Assembly (NCBI GenBank): GCA_947304585.1
Contig: CAMZBI010000009.1
Span: 1-64,000, forward strand
Reading direction: 5' to 3'
Length of the DNA stretch: 64,000 nucleotides
From: an uncultured Clostridia bacterium
GTDB lineage: Bacteria; Bacillota; Clostridia; UBA1212
Shown here: one piece after another, positions 1-8,921 of the stretch
Layout of the letters: every line of letters starts with the position of its first letter
Numbering within the stretch: position 1 is the stretch's first letter
Notes under the pieces: generated by a model
Told to the model about the DNA's origin: nothing
The model's database searches: none
Seen by the model: the letters and a program-made list of their open reading frames with translations, nothing else
Translations under genes and position numbers: made by a program

Positions 1-386
1 CATGGGATGAAGGCTATTGCACCTTAAGCGGGGAGGTCTGTGGGATACGCATCGAAAGATGTAACCCATGTCGCAAGACATGGCTGAACCCACAGAAGTC
101 AGTCTGGGCCATAGTACCTGAGAAGTCGGTGAAAGCCGATGGAGGGAAGGGCCCGGCGGTTGCTGGTAATACAGCACGATAGGAATTCGGGCGTGTTGAA
201 AGCAGTTGCTCGATAAGAGGATGTCCGTCAGAGGATAGGTGAGTGACCGAAGGTATGACGGAATCGCCGAGCGTCCTGATATCCAACCAAACGTGTTGTC
301 AAGTGCCAGCAACTGAACCGCCGCTTGCGGGCCCGCATGAGCGGTGGTGTGGGAGGACGGGGGTTAGCCACCCCCTCCTACCCGAT
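1..386 (+). mobile_element. 3' portion of a group II intron (domain V/VI and upstream ribozyme segment), no reverse transcriptase ORF visible
   Basis: Segment gaaccgccgcttgcgggcccgcatgagcggtggtgtgggagg followed by acgggggttagccaccccctcctacccgat resembles domain V + VI of bacterial group II introns; upstream 'cagaagtcag...ccatagtacc' resembles intron core sequence; no RT-like ORF in this stretch. Confidence 0.6.
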
Positions 387-511
387 TTTCCCTCCCTTAT
401 CGGGTAGAATCCCGGATACAACAAGTTACTTTGCAGAACCCGGATTTGACCTGCATTGGCGGGTGAGGACCCGGTATAAAGCGCAAGACGCCGGGGGTTT
501 TAGGACAAGAT

Positions 512-1042
512 ATGGAACAGCTGAAAATGACAAGGGCGCCGGGTCCTGCGGCGGCAATACCTCTCCCGGAGGGATACGAATACGAATATTACGCAGGCCT
601 GCCCGGGCAGGTTGGCGACTGGCTGAGGATCTGCAAAGAGGGTCTTCTGGAGCCGGGAGCAGACGCGGCTGTGTTCAAAGCGGCCATCGAGGACTACCCG
701 GACCTTGATCCGCTGAAGGATCTGGTGTTCGTAAAGACCACCGGCGGAGAGAGAGTGGCGACTTCTGCCTTTGTCCTCCACAAGGACGGCCGTGGGTATA
801 TACACATGGTGTGCTGCCTTGTGGAGCACCGGGGCAGGGGCATTGGCAGGGCGATGATCTCCCTGGCTCTTACGAAGCTTTGGGAGCGGGGTGCGGGCCC
901 GGCTTTTCTTACCACCGACGATTTCAGACTTCCGGCGATAAAGACCTACCTGGAGGCGGGGTTCCTGCCTGACGCCAATACCGAAGAGATGAAGGAACGC
1001 TGGAGGAAAGTTTTTGCCGAACTTGGCGTGGAGGGGCTATGA
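512..1042 (+). CDS. GNAT family N-acetyltransferase
   Basis: 176 aa ORF; VCCLVEHRGRGIGRAMISLAL resembles GNAT motif A (R/QxxGxG/A). Confidence 0.8.
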   Translation: MEQLKMTRAPGPAAAIPLPEGYEYEYYAGLPGQVGDWLRICKEGLLEPGADAAVFKAAIEDYPDLDPLKDLVFVKTTGGERVATSAFVLHKDGRGYIHMVCCLVEHRGRGIGRAMISLALTKLWERGAGPAFLTTDDFRLPAIKTYLEAGFLPDANTEEMKERWRKVFAELGVEGL

Positions 1043-3114
1043 AGACACCGTTGCCGAAAGCCGGAAAGGCGCCTGTAAAACTCCCGCATTTTCCTGCGGT
1101 GCACCAGGCATTTATATTCAGGGCGAGCGAGTTCGTGTCCTTTGAGAAGATCGCCTCGGTGCTGGGAACTGGAGTTGACAACGTCAGGGAGTGCGCAAGG
1201 CAGATGGGGATCGAAAGGGCCTGCGGGGACGGTGACTTGTGGCTCAAAAAGGGCTATATTTCCGTGATAAGGGCCATGTGGCACATACTTCCCTACAGCC
1301 AGCTGCTGGAGCTGATCGGCGTTGACGGGGACACGTTGGCGGCAATGCTCCGGGAAGAGGATTTCCTGGACGTCAAGCTCGGGCCGAAGCCTGTTTGCGA
1401 GGAGGTCCGGTTCAGGGAACTCACTCCCGAGGAAGCGGAACGGACAAGGGCGATCAGGGAAGTGGTGGAGAGCCTTGACGAGTCGGGGGCCAAGGCCTTT
1501 GACTTCAGGTACCTGCAGCCTGAAATAAAGTTCGGCGGCAGGGAGGTGTTCGAGACCAGAATCATTTACCCCTTTTCCGGACTCTACCTGAACGCCTTTG
1601 AGACGGACAGCGAGACCTGGTGTCCCGACGGGCTCCTTGAAAGCTACAGGAGACTTGGCGTCAACGGCGTCTTCACCCAGGGCATCCTCCACAGGCTGAC
1701 TCCTTTTCCTTTTGACCCCTCGGTCTCCGGGGGCTGGGAGAGGCGCCTGGAAAATCTTAAAAAGTATACCGAGAGGCTGAAGAAGTTCGGTATAAAGCTT
1801 TACCTATATTTGAACGAGCCAAGGCCGATGACGGACGGCTTTTTCGAGACCCGGGAGGATCTGCGGGGCATGTCGGGCGGCCGTGACAATACGAGCCTTT
1901 GCACCTCCGTGCCGGCGGTCCGAGAGTATCTCAGGTCCGCAGTGAAGACCGTCTGCCGGGCGGCTCCTGACATTGGCGGCTTCATAACCATAACCCGTTC
2001 CGAAAATCAGACCAACTGCTATTCCCACGCCGGCAAGGGCACTTGCCAATGCGAAAGATGCTCGAAAAGGACCGTTGGCGAAGTGGTGGCCGAGGTGATC
2101 TCCTGCCTCCGGGAGGGTGCGGACCATGTGGACAAAAACATCAAGGTCTTTGCCTGGAGTTGGGGCTGGGACGAGTACACCGCCGAGATCATCGATCGTC
2201 TTCCCCCGCGGGTGATCCTTCTCAGCCAGAGCGAAAAGGGCGTTGAATTTGAGACCGGCGGAGTGAAAAACCGGGTGGTGGACTACTCAATGAGCAGGAT
2301 CGGCCCGGGCGCTGCAGCCTCCTCGGAATGGTCAATGGCCAATAAACGGGGCCTCGAGACCGCCGCCAAGGTCCAGATCAACACCACCTGGGAGGGCTCA
2401 ACGGTACCCGCAATACCCGTGCTGCCTCTTGTGGAGGACCATATCAAAGCCCTGCGGGACGCCGGCGTCCGCCACTTGATGCTCAGCTGGACTCTCGGGG
2501 GTTATCCGTCGTATAATATTGCCGCCGCAGCCAGGTACTTTTACACCGAAACGGAACTCCCCGAACTGCCTGAAAACGTCCGGCGGGCTCAGGAGGTCTT
2601 CTCGGAGGCCTTCAAAGAGTTTCCCTTCGACTTACTTACGCTCTACATGGGGCCACAGAACGGCGGACCCGCCAATCTGCTCTTCCCCGAGCCAACGGGA
2701 TACAAGGCAACTATGACCTGCTTTGCCTACGACGACCTGGAAAGCTGGCGTTCTGTGTACTCTGAGGACGTGTTCGAAAGCCAGCTGGAAAAGCTTTGCC
2801 GGGGCTGGGAAAAGGGTCTTGAGTACCTTGAGGGCGACAAGTCGGAGACCGCGGCAATGGCCAAGGCCGCTCTGTGCCTGTACCGCTCATCCTTAAGCCA
2901 GGTCAGATTTATCAGAGCCCGGAATGCCGGAGACAAAGAAAAAATGCGGGAGATCGCCCGGGATGAGGAAGCGACCGCCCGCCTGATGCTCTCCCTGATG
3001 AACGAGAACCCGGCAATAGGCTTCGAAGCTGCAAACCACTACTATTTCACGAAGAGGGCGCTGGTGGAAAAGGTCGTGAATGCGGCGTACATCGCGGCGC
3101 AATCACCGCAGTGA
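1039..3114 (+). CDS. Putative glycoside hydrolase-like TIM-barrel protein with N-terminal helix-turn-helix-like region
   Basis: 691 aa, overlaps the GNAT gene by 4 bp; barrel-like segments (GVNGVFTQGILHRLTPFPFDP, KLYLYLNEPRP, VFAWSWGWDEY) and a CQCERCSKR cysteine motif. Confidence 0.5.
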   Translation: MKTPLPKAGKAPVKLPHFPAVHQAFIFRASEFVSFEKIASVLGTGVDNVRECARQMGIERACGDGDLWLKKGYISVIRAMWHILPYSQLLELIGVDGDTLAAMLREEDFLDVKLGPKPVCEEVRFRELTPEEAERTRAIREVVESLDESGAKAFDFRYLQPEIKFGGREVFETRIIYPFSGLYLNAFETDSETWCPDGLLESYRRLGVNGVFTQGILHRLTPFPFDPSVSGGWERRLENLKKYTERLKKFGIKLYLYLNEPRPMTDGFFETREDLRGMSGGRDNTSLCTSVPAVREYLRSAVKTVCRAAPDIGGFITITRSENQTNCYSHAGKGTCQCERCSKRTVGEVVAEVISCLREGADHVDKNIKVFAWSWGWDEYTAEIIDRLPPRVILLSQSEKGVEFETGGVKNRVVDYSMSRIGPGAAASSEWSMANKRGLETAAKVQINTTWEGSTVPAIPVLPLVEDHIKALRDAGVRHLMLSWTLGGYPSYNIAAAARYFYTETELPELPENVRRAQEVFSEAFKEFPFDLLTLYMGPQNGGPANLLFPEPTGYKATMTCFAYDDLESWRSVYSEDVFESQLEKLCRGWEKGLEYLEGDKSETAAMAKAALCLYRSSLSQVRFIRARNAGDKEKMREIARDEEATARLMLSLMNENPAIGFEAANHYYFTKRALVEKVVNAAYIAAQSPQ

Positions 3115-3145
3115 TCAGTTAATAGTGAATAGGTAACAGTTAACA
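3111..3145 (+). repeat. Degenerate heptamer tandem repeat (5 units: GTGATCA GTTAATA GTGAATA GGTAACA GTTAACA)
   Basis: Direct reading; starts on the stop codon of the preceding CDS. Confidence 0.8.
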
Positions 3146-3227
3146 ACCGGACACAAGTTAAAATAATATTAATTTTATTGTAAAATTTCGTTAAATATTA
3201 TTTATTGTTTTGTTTTGCAATATTATT

Positions 3228-3252
3228 TCCGGAAAATATCTTATTTTCCGGA
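3228..3252 (+). terminator. Hairpin TCCGGAAAATA-TCT-TATTTTCCGGA followed by a T-rich stretch, possible terminator
   Basis: Perfect 11-bp inverted repeat with 3-nt loop. Confidence 0.5.
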
Positions 3253-3358
3253 GATATTTTTCAGTTTGACATCTTCATTTTCGTCGCTTAAAATCATGCT
3301 TGCTCAAGGAGAGATCTTCATTTAAAACAGCCGTTATATTTAAAATTTTATTTCTCTT

Positions 3359-4243
3359 GTGCGGAATTTTATTGGCAATGAAAAGGGGAGCGTAATATTG
3401 AAAAAGTTGTATGAAAAAGGTAAAATGAGTGTCGAAGATATCGATCGGTTAAGACGGCTTCGCCTGATCGACGACGAGTTTATGACAGCCTGTTTTGACG
3501 GTTTTAACGAGGGCACGGAACTTATTCTCAGAATTATTCTCAGCAGAGACGATCTTAAGGTCAAAGATACAAAGGGTCAGGTGTTATATAAAAACCTTAA
3601 CGGAAGAGATCTGCGGCTTGATGTGGTTGCGGAGGATGAGCAGGGAAAAGTTTACAATATTGAGATCCAGAGGGATTCGTCCAAGGCTGAAGGCCGGAGG
3701 GCGAGGTACCATTCGAGCTTGCTGGATTCGAAGCTGCTCAAGCCCGGTGCGAAATTTAAAAAACTTCCTGACACGTTTGTGATTTTTATTACAGAGCATG
3801 ATGTTTTCCGAGATAACGAGCCTGTTTATTGGTTTGTAAGATCCGCAAAAAAATCGGGGAGGGAACTTGGGGACGGCTCAAATATTGTTTACGTAAACGG
3901 TGCGTACCGTGATCCGAATACTGAGCTCGGGCTTCTGATGAGGGATTTCTTCTGCGAGAACGCGGATGAGATGCATTACAAGGTGCTTGCGGACAGGGTC
4001 AGGCAGTTTAAAGAAAATGAGAAAGGGGTAAGAGAGATGTCTGGTGTTTTAGATGAGATAAGAGAAGAGGGATTTCAACGCGGAGAAAAACGCGGGGAGA
4101 AAAAGGGAAAAGAGAAGACGACGATTCTCCATATACAGAGTATTATGGAATCTCTTGACATGTCTGCTGAGGATGCCATGAAGGCTCTCAGGATTCCATT
4201 GAAAGATCAGCCGAAGTATTTGAGCATGATCGGGAAAAGATAA
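3359..4243 (+). CDS. Rpn-family / PD-(D/E)XK nuclease family transposase-like protein
   Basis: 294 aa; LRLIDDEFMTACFDG...NGRDLRLDVVAEDEQGKVYNIEIQR...RARYHSSLLDSKLLKPG is typical of PDDEXK_2/Rpn proteins; charged C-terminus (RGEKRGEKKGKEK). Confidence 0.85.
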   Translation: MRNFIGNEKGSVILKKLYEKGKMSVEDIDRLRRLRLIDDEFMTACFDGFNEGTELILRIILSRDDLKVKDTKGQVLYKNLNGRDLRLDVVAEDEQGKVYNIEIQRDSSKAEGRRARYHSSLLDSKLLKPGAKFKKLPDTFVIFITEHDVFRDNEPVYWFVRSAKKSGRELGDGSNIVYVNGAYRDPNTELGLLMRDFFCENADEMHYKVLADRVRQFKENEKGVREMSGVLDEIREEGFQRGEKRGEKKGKEKTTILHIQSIMESLDMSAEDAMKALRIPLKDQPKYLSMIGKR

Positions 4244-4249
4244 CAGCGG

Positions 4250-4484
4250 CTGCCGCATTGCGCTAAATCGCTCAAGTCAGTGATCGCGGCGAAGCCGCAC
4301 CGCGCCGAAGGCGCAAAGTTTAGTGATCGCAGCGCAAACAGTAAAACAGCGCCGCCCCGCAACTGATCACTGTTAACTAATCACTGCGCCGAAGGCGCAC
4401 AGTTTAGTAATCGCGGCGAAGCCGCACCGAAACTGATCACTGTTAACTGATCACTGCTGCGAAGCCGCGTCGCGGCTTCGCAGC
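4250..4484. repeat. Intergenic repeat cluster: mini-hairpins (GCGGCGAAGCCGC, GCGCCGAAGGCGC) plus heptamers, ending in a perfect 29-bp palindrome
   Basis: Direct reading; 4456-4484 is GCTGCGAAGCCGCG-T-CGCGGCTTCGCAGC. Confidence 0.8.
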
Positions 4485-4495
4485 CCGGAGGTCCC

Positions 4496-5302
4496 ATGTC
4501 AACCACCAAGAATTTTTATTCATTTGATCCCGGAGAGAAACCCCTTGACGTCATAAAGGACGATTGCGGGTTTACGTGTATTTTCAGGACTGTTGCGGCC
4601 ATTGGCGATTCCCTTGCGTCCGGAGATCTTGAGTCCATTGGCGTGCCCGGAAGTCCCCGGGATTACCACGACATTATCGACATTTCCTGGCCTCAGTATA
4701 TCGGGCGGCTCAGCGGGACTACTGTCTACAACTTTACGAGGGGCAACATGACTGCCCGGGAGTACAACAATTCCTTTGCGGAGAGCAGGGGTTTCTGGGA
4801 CCGGAAGTTGGCGGCGGAGGCGTATATAATTGCCCTTGGCGTCAACGACCTTGACGAGTTTGAACAGGAGCCCGGCTCTGTGGAGGACATTGACAGCGAC
4901 TATCACAGAAACAGGGCAACTTTTGCGGGGGACCTTGCCAAGATCATCCAGCGCTACAAGGAGATCCAGCCGGGCGGCGTGTTCTTTCTGCTGACCATTC
5001 CCGAGGAGCCGGAGCCCTACGCCAATGCCAAGTGGAGGGAAAACCACAGGATCCACAGGAAGCTTATGTACGATCTGGCGGAGCATTTTACCAACACTTA
5101 CGTGATCGACCTTGCGGAGTACGGCCCTGTCCAGGACGAGGAGTTTCGCAGGCTGTTTTACACCGGGGGCCATCTCAACAACATGGGTTACCTGCTGTTC
5201 GCCAAACTGATAGGCTCATATATTGATTTCATCGTCCGCCGGAATATGGTAAAATTCAACCGTTCGGGGTTCATCGGGACCCCTTACGGATACAGTGAAT
5301 AG
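4496..5302 (+). CDS. SGNH/GDSL-type hydrolase
   Basis: 268 aa; AAIGDSLASG (block I), YIIALGVND (GxND), GGHLNNMGY (block V H). Confidence 0.8.
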   Translation: MSTTKNFYSFDPGEKPLDVIKDDCGFTCIFRTVAAIGDSLASGDLESIGVPGSPRDYHDIIDISWPQYIGRLSGTTVYNFTRGNMTAREYNNSFAESRGFWDRKLAAEAYIIALGVNDLDEFEQEPGSVEDIDSDYHRNRATFAGDLAKIIQRYKEIQPGGVFFLLTIPEEPEPYANAKWRENHRIHRKLMYDLAEHFTNTYVIDLAEYGPVQDEEFRRLFYTGGHLNNMGYLLFAKLIGSYIDFIVRRNMVKFNRSGFIGTPYGYSE

Positions 5303-5378
5303 TCACAGAGAGCAGCTGCGGCGGCTGGCTGCGGCGAAAGGCTTCTTTAGATAAAAGCAAATTGGTCTTAACTGTGAG

Positions 5379-7319
5379 GTGGAGATGATCTTGAAAAGGA
5401 ATGTCTGCAGGATAGCGGCGGTTGCAGTTTTGGCGTTGTTTATCGCGGTTTTTGCGGGTTGTGCGACACCCGGAAACAGTAATCCGACGGAGACCGTACC
5501 TGCTTCTGAAACGGCAATTGTTCCGACAGCGGAGAACGGAAATACATCGGAAACCGCCCCCGGAGAAGAGACACCGGAAGCGACAGGCGAGGAAAGCACA
5601 CCGGCACAGGAGGAAAAGACTCCCGAAAGCACGGAGCATGACGTAACTGCTGAGACGCCGGAAGGATCTTCGGAGCCCACGGCAGCCCCGGAGGAGACTG
5701 CGAAACCGGAGGAGACTAAAACTCCGGAGCCCACAGCAACCCCGACGCCCGAAATCCAAAGCACACCGACACCCGCACCCACGTCCAAACAAACACCAAC
5801 ACCCGCGCCAACGATTACATTCACTCCTGCACCAACCCCAACACCTGTGCCGACGCCCATCCCCTTCCAGTCCGTCATTGACCCGGCTCGCCTCGACATG
5901 GACACGGCTCTTCAGCACAACCTGACCTCATACCTTACGAACGTTAAATACTGCTCCTATGAAGCCGGTGAGGATCCGGAGGAGGGTGCGGTGCTTGTCT
6001 TCAAGACCAAAAGCATTACGCTGCCCGACACCAGAACCCCTTCGTTTTTCTTAGACTACAGCGGCTTCTGCAAGAACGCCGGCAAGACCCCGGTGAGCAT
6101 TGGCGACAGACCCTACCTTGTGCTGAAGGTAAAAGGCGAGGGGCTTGCAAACAGCATGCTAAGCCTCCTTGGCGCCGCCACAAAATACGAGACAGAGACC
6201 ACGAGGAGTGAATATTTCATGCCCGTTGCCAACGGCGCCTGGCAGTACGTGTGTTTCGATCTTTCCCGGGTTGAAAAGCCGGAGGAACTTTCCATGTTCC
6301 GGGTCAATTTTGAACAGTACGCAGCGGCGGACGGCGAGATCTTCAAGATCAGCGAGATCATGTTCCTGACCAAGGAGGAGGCGCAGCCCTACATCAAGCC
6401 GGACGTTTATGACATTGGCGAGACCTATCAGGACAAACTTGAGCTTAAGGTCCTGCAGTTCAACATTCAGACCGAAAACGGCAACTCCACACCCTTCCGG
6501 GCGAGAGCGGACATGTACAGACAGCTCATGGACGAACTTCAGCCTGACGTTGTCGGCATGGAGGAGGTCACCGTGAACTGGCTCAAGTGGCTTGACGCCT
6601 TCGTTTTCAACGATTCCTATGAGGGCGTTGGCGAGGCCAGAAGCAAGGGCGGCGAGGCGAATTCGATCTACTACCGGAAGGACAAGTTCGAGCTTGTGGA
6701 GAGCGGCACCTTCTGGCTGTCTGATACGCCTGACGTTGTGGGGTCGGCTTTCGAAAAGGCCAATTACCCCAGGATCTGCACCTACGTCATCCTTCGGGAC
6801 AGGGCAACGGGGATCGTGTTTGCCCACATGAACACCCACCTTGACCACAACGGAAACAACAACTCCACCGACGGCAATACGGTCCGCAAGGAGCAGATGA
6901 AGGTCCTGATCAGGTTCTGGATCAAGCTGGAGCAGAAATACGGTGAGATACCGATGTTCCTGACCGGCGATATGAACAACAGGCGGACCACAAGCGAAGG
7001 CAAGCTCTACGCACTCTACAAGATGATCACCGGCAAGAGCGCCGTGGACGACGGAAACGGCGGCAACTACAAGATGAAGCTTTCGGATGCCCGCCTTGAC
7101 GCGGAGAAGACCGTTGACGAGGATCACATTGCGACCATGGTCTCGAACTACGACGAGACGGGTTCTTCCTACAACCCGGCAAAGGAACCAATTGATTACG
7201 TGTTCTACAGCCCCGCCCGCACGAAAGCGGAGAGCTATGAGACCTTCCTCATCAAGAGGGGCAGTTTTCTGATCTCGGACCATCTGCCGGTGTTCGCAAC
7301 GTTTACGATAAGCAAGTGA
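5379..7319 (+). CDS. Lipoprotein with T/P/E-rich linker and C-terminal endonuclease/exonuclease/phosphatase (EEP) domain
   Basis: Signal peptide with lipobox (FAGC), PTPTPEIQSTPTPAPT linker; LKVLQFNIQ..., VVGMEEV, MNTHLDH, LTGDMNN, ISDHLPVFA EEP motifs. Confidence 0.85.
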   Translation: MEMILKRNVCRIAAVAVLALFIAVFAGCATPGNSNPTETVPASETAIVPTAENGNTSETAPGEETPEATGEESTPAQEEKTPESTEHDVTAETPEGSSEPTAAPEETAKPEETKTPEPTATPTPEIQSTPTPAPTSKQTPTPAPTITFTPAPTPTPVPTPIPFQSVIDPARLDMDTALQHNLTSYLTNVKYCSYEAGEDPEEGAVLVFKTKSITLPDTRTPSFFLDYSGFCKNAGKTPVSIGDRPYLVLKVKGEGLANSMLSLLGAATKYETETTRSEYFMPVANGAWQYVCFDLSRVEKPEELSMFRVNFEQYAAADGEIFKISEIMFLTKEEAQPYIKPDVYDIGETYQDKLELKVLQFNIQTENGNSTPFRARADMYRQLMDELQPDVVGMEEVTVNWLKWLDAFVFNDSYEGVGEARSKGGEANSIYYRKDKFELVESGTFWLSDTPDVVGSAFEKANYPRICTYVILRDRATGIVFAHMNTHLDHNGNNNSTDGNTVRKEQMKVLIRFWIKLEQKYGEIPMFLTGDMNNRRTTSEGKLYALYKMITGKSAVDDGNGGNYKMKLSDARLDAEKTVDEDHIATMVSNYDETGSSYNPAKEPIDYVFYSPARTKAESYETFLIKRGSFLISDHLPVFATFTISK

Positions 7320-7376
7320 CGGGCACGGGATATTGGCCAATGCCTTAAGCCGCATGCCTTTGGAGGATGTATATTT

Positions 7377-8774
7377 GTGAAAGGTTCACTGAAAATTATG
7401 AAAAAGATCGTTACTTTGATGCTCGGCGTACTGGCGCTGCCTCTTTGCCTTGCATCCTGCGCGGGCACGGCCCCGGACGCCGGCGGAAAAGAGCGGACTG
7501 ACCTGATACAGGATCCAAGACGAATCGACTTCTCTGCCATGAGCAAAAAACTGTTCAACGCCTCCTTCGCTCCCGGAAATGCCGCGGAGCCGAGACTTGA
7601 TGCAGAGGGTATTATTTTTGCGGGCACTGAGGAGTCCCGGGATCCCAACGTCCATTGGAATATCAGTTCCATGTACAAAGCGGCGGGCTACGGTCCTTCG
7701 GAGGACGGCAGCACATACGTCCCCTTTACTCCGGAGGACGTGAAAGTCATAGTCCTCAAGATCAGGGCTGAGTGGGGCGGCGCCTTCGAGATGTTCTACG
7801 CTACGGGATCCCGCAGCGACGCGGCTGCAGGCTACTCGCTGACGGAGATCTACGGAGGTGACTCGGAGCACTTCGGACAGCGGGTCTCTCGGTTTTTGGT
7901 GTTTGACGCTTCAGAAGCAAAGGACTGGGCAACCCGTTTCAACGACGGCTTCCGCCTTGACTACACAAATTACGCCTGCGAAGGGGATCTGTTCCTCCTG
8001 GAGAAGGCGGCTTTCTGCAAAGATATGGACGAAGCCACCCGCTTTATCGATGAAGAGACAGAGATCCCTGCACCGAAACCTGCGGTGGCGGAGGGTTACT
8101 ACGTCTGTCTTTACCAGCACCGTCTCCACCTTCCTGAGGACAACGTCAGAGGCATCGTATTCAAAGATCTTGACGGGGCAAAGGCGTTCTGCGACAAAAA
8201 CAAAGAGTACGGTTTCAGAGTCGCCAATGAAAAAGGCGAGGTCGTCTACACTCCCTATTCGCTGCTGGTCTGCGACCTGCTCCGGGAGGGCAACTATATA
8301 GTCAACTACGCCAGAACGATGGATTTCAAATACGGCGACTCCTGCACCAATCCCGGTATCAACCACCGGCCGAAGAGGACCAGCTGCGACAGGCTGATGG
8401 ACTGGATACTGTACAGGGCCGGATTTACGGAGGAACAGCCTTTGGTCCAGGGTTGCGTGGTGTCAAATCTTCACACCTGGTGCAAAAAGATGGGCTTTGA
8501 AAAAATCACGGACATAGATGATCTTAAAGCGGGGGATATCGTTTTCGTCAGGCCTGCAGCCGACGGAGGCCCCCAGCACGTGTTTATGCTGGCCTCGGAT
8601 CAGAAGGACGGCAAGGCCCTCCGCTACGACCACGGCTCCGACACACGCATCCAGAACCCGGACCAGCCCACCTACGAGCCTGTGAGCTACCCGGATGCGC
8701 CATTCATTTTTGCCTACAGGCCCGTTGAAACAGCCGAAAACAACGTCTACTACTACTATTACGACCATGACTGA
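7377..8774 (+). CDS. Lipoprotein with C-terminal NlpC/P60- or CHAP-like domain
   Basis: Lipobox CLASC; CVVSNLHTWCKKMGF...LKAGDIVFV...QHVFML resembles amidase/CHAP fold. Confidence 0.45.
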   Translation: MKGSLKIMKKIVTLMLGVLALPLCLASCAGTAPDAGGKERTDLIQDPRRIDFSAMSKKLFNASFAPGNAAEPRLDAEGIIFAGTEESRDPNVHWNISSMYKAAGYGPSEDGSTYVPFTPEDVKVIVLKIRAEWGGAFEMFYATGSRSDAAAGYSLTEIYGGDSEHFGQRVSRFLVFDASEAKDWATRFNDGFRLDYTNYACEGDLFLLEKAAFCKDMDEATRFIDEETEIPAPKPAVAEGYYVCLYQHRLHLPEDNVRGIVFKDLDGAKAFCDKNKEYGFRVANEKGEVVYTPYSLLVCDLLREGNYIVNYARTMDFKYGDSCTNPGINHRPKRTSCDRLMDWILYRAGFTEEQPLVQGCVVSNLHTWCKKMGFEKITDIDDLKAGDIVFVRPAADGGPQHVFMLASDQKDGKALRYDHGSDTRIQNPDQPTYEPVSYPDAPFIFAYRPVETAENNVYYYYYDHD

Positions 8775-8817
8775 AAGGCGGCAAACAGAGCCCCCGGTGA
8801 TACTAAAACGACGGTAA

Positions 8818-8855
8818 AAAAGAGAGGCTTCCGGAAGTTCCGGGTCCTCTCTTTT
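8818..8855. terminator. Bidirectional rho-independent terminator (AAAAGAGAGG...CCTCTCTTTT)
   Basis: 10-bp stem with A-tract and T-tract between convergent genes. Confidence 0.7.
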
Positions 8856-8866
8856 CGTTAAACAAA

Positions 8867-8913
8867 CAGGCTTTTCGTTCTGTCAACAGGGCGAAAAGCC
8901 TGCTTTCTTTTTT
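8867..8913 (+). terminator. Rho-independent terminator (CAGGCTTTTCG...CGAAAAGCCTG + T-tract)
   Basis: 11-bp stem followed by CTTTCTTTTTTT. Confidence 0.7.
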
Positions 8914-8921
8914 TATAAAGG

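Noticed and set aside
6159-7355. 398-aa minus-strand ORF
   Set aside because: Antisense shadow of the EEP-domain lipoprotein
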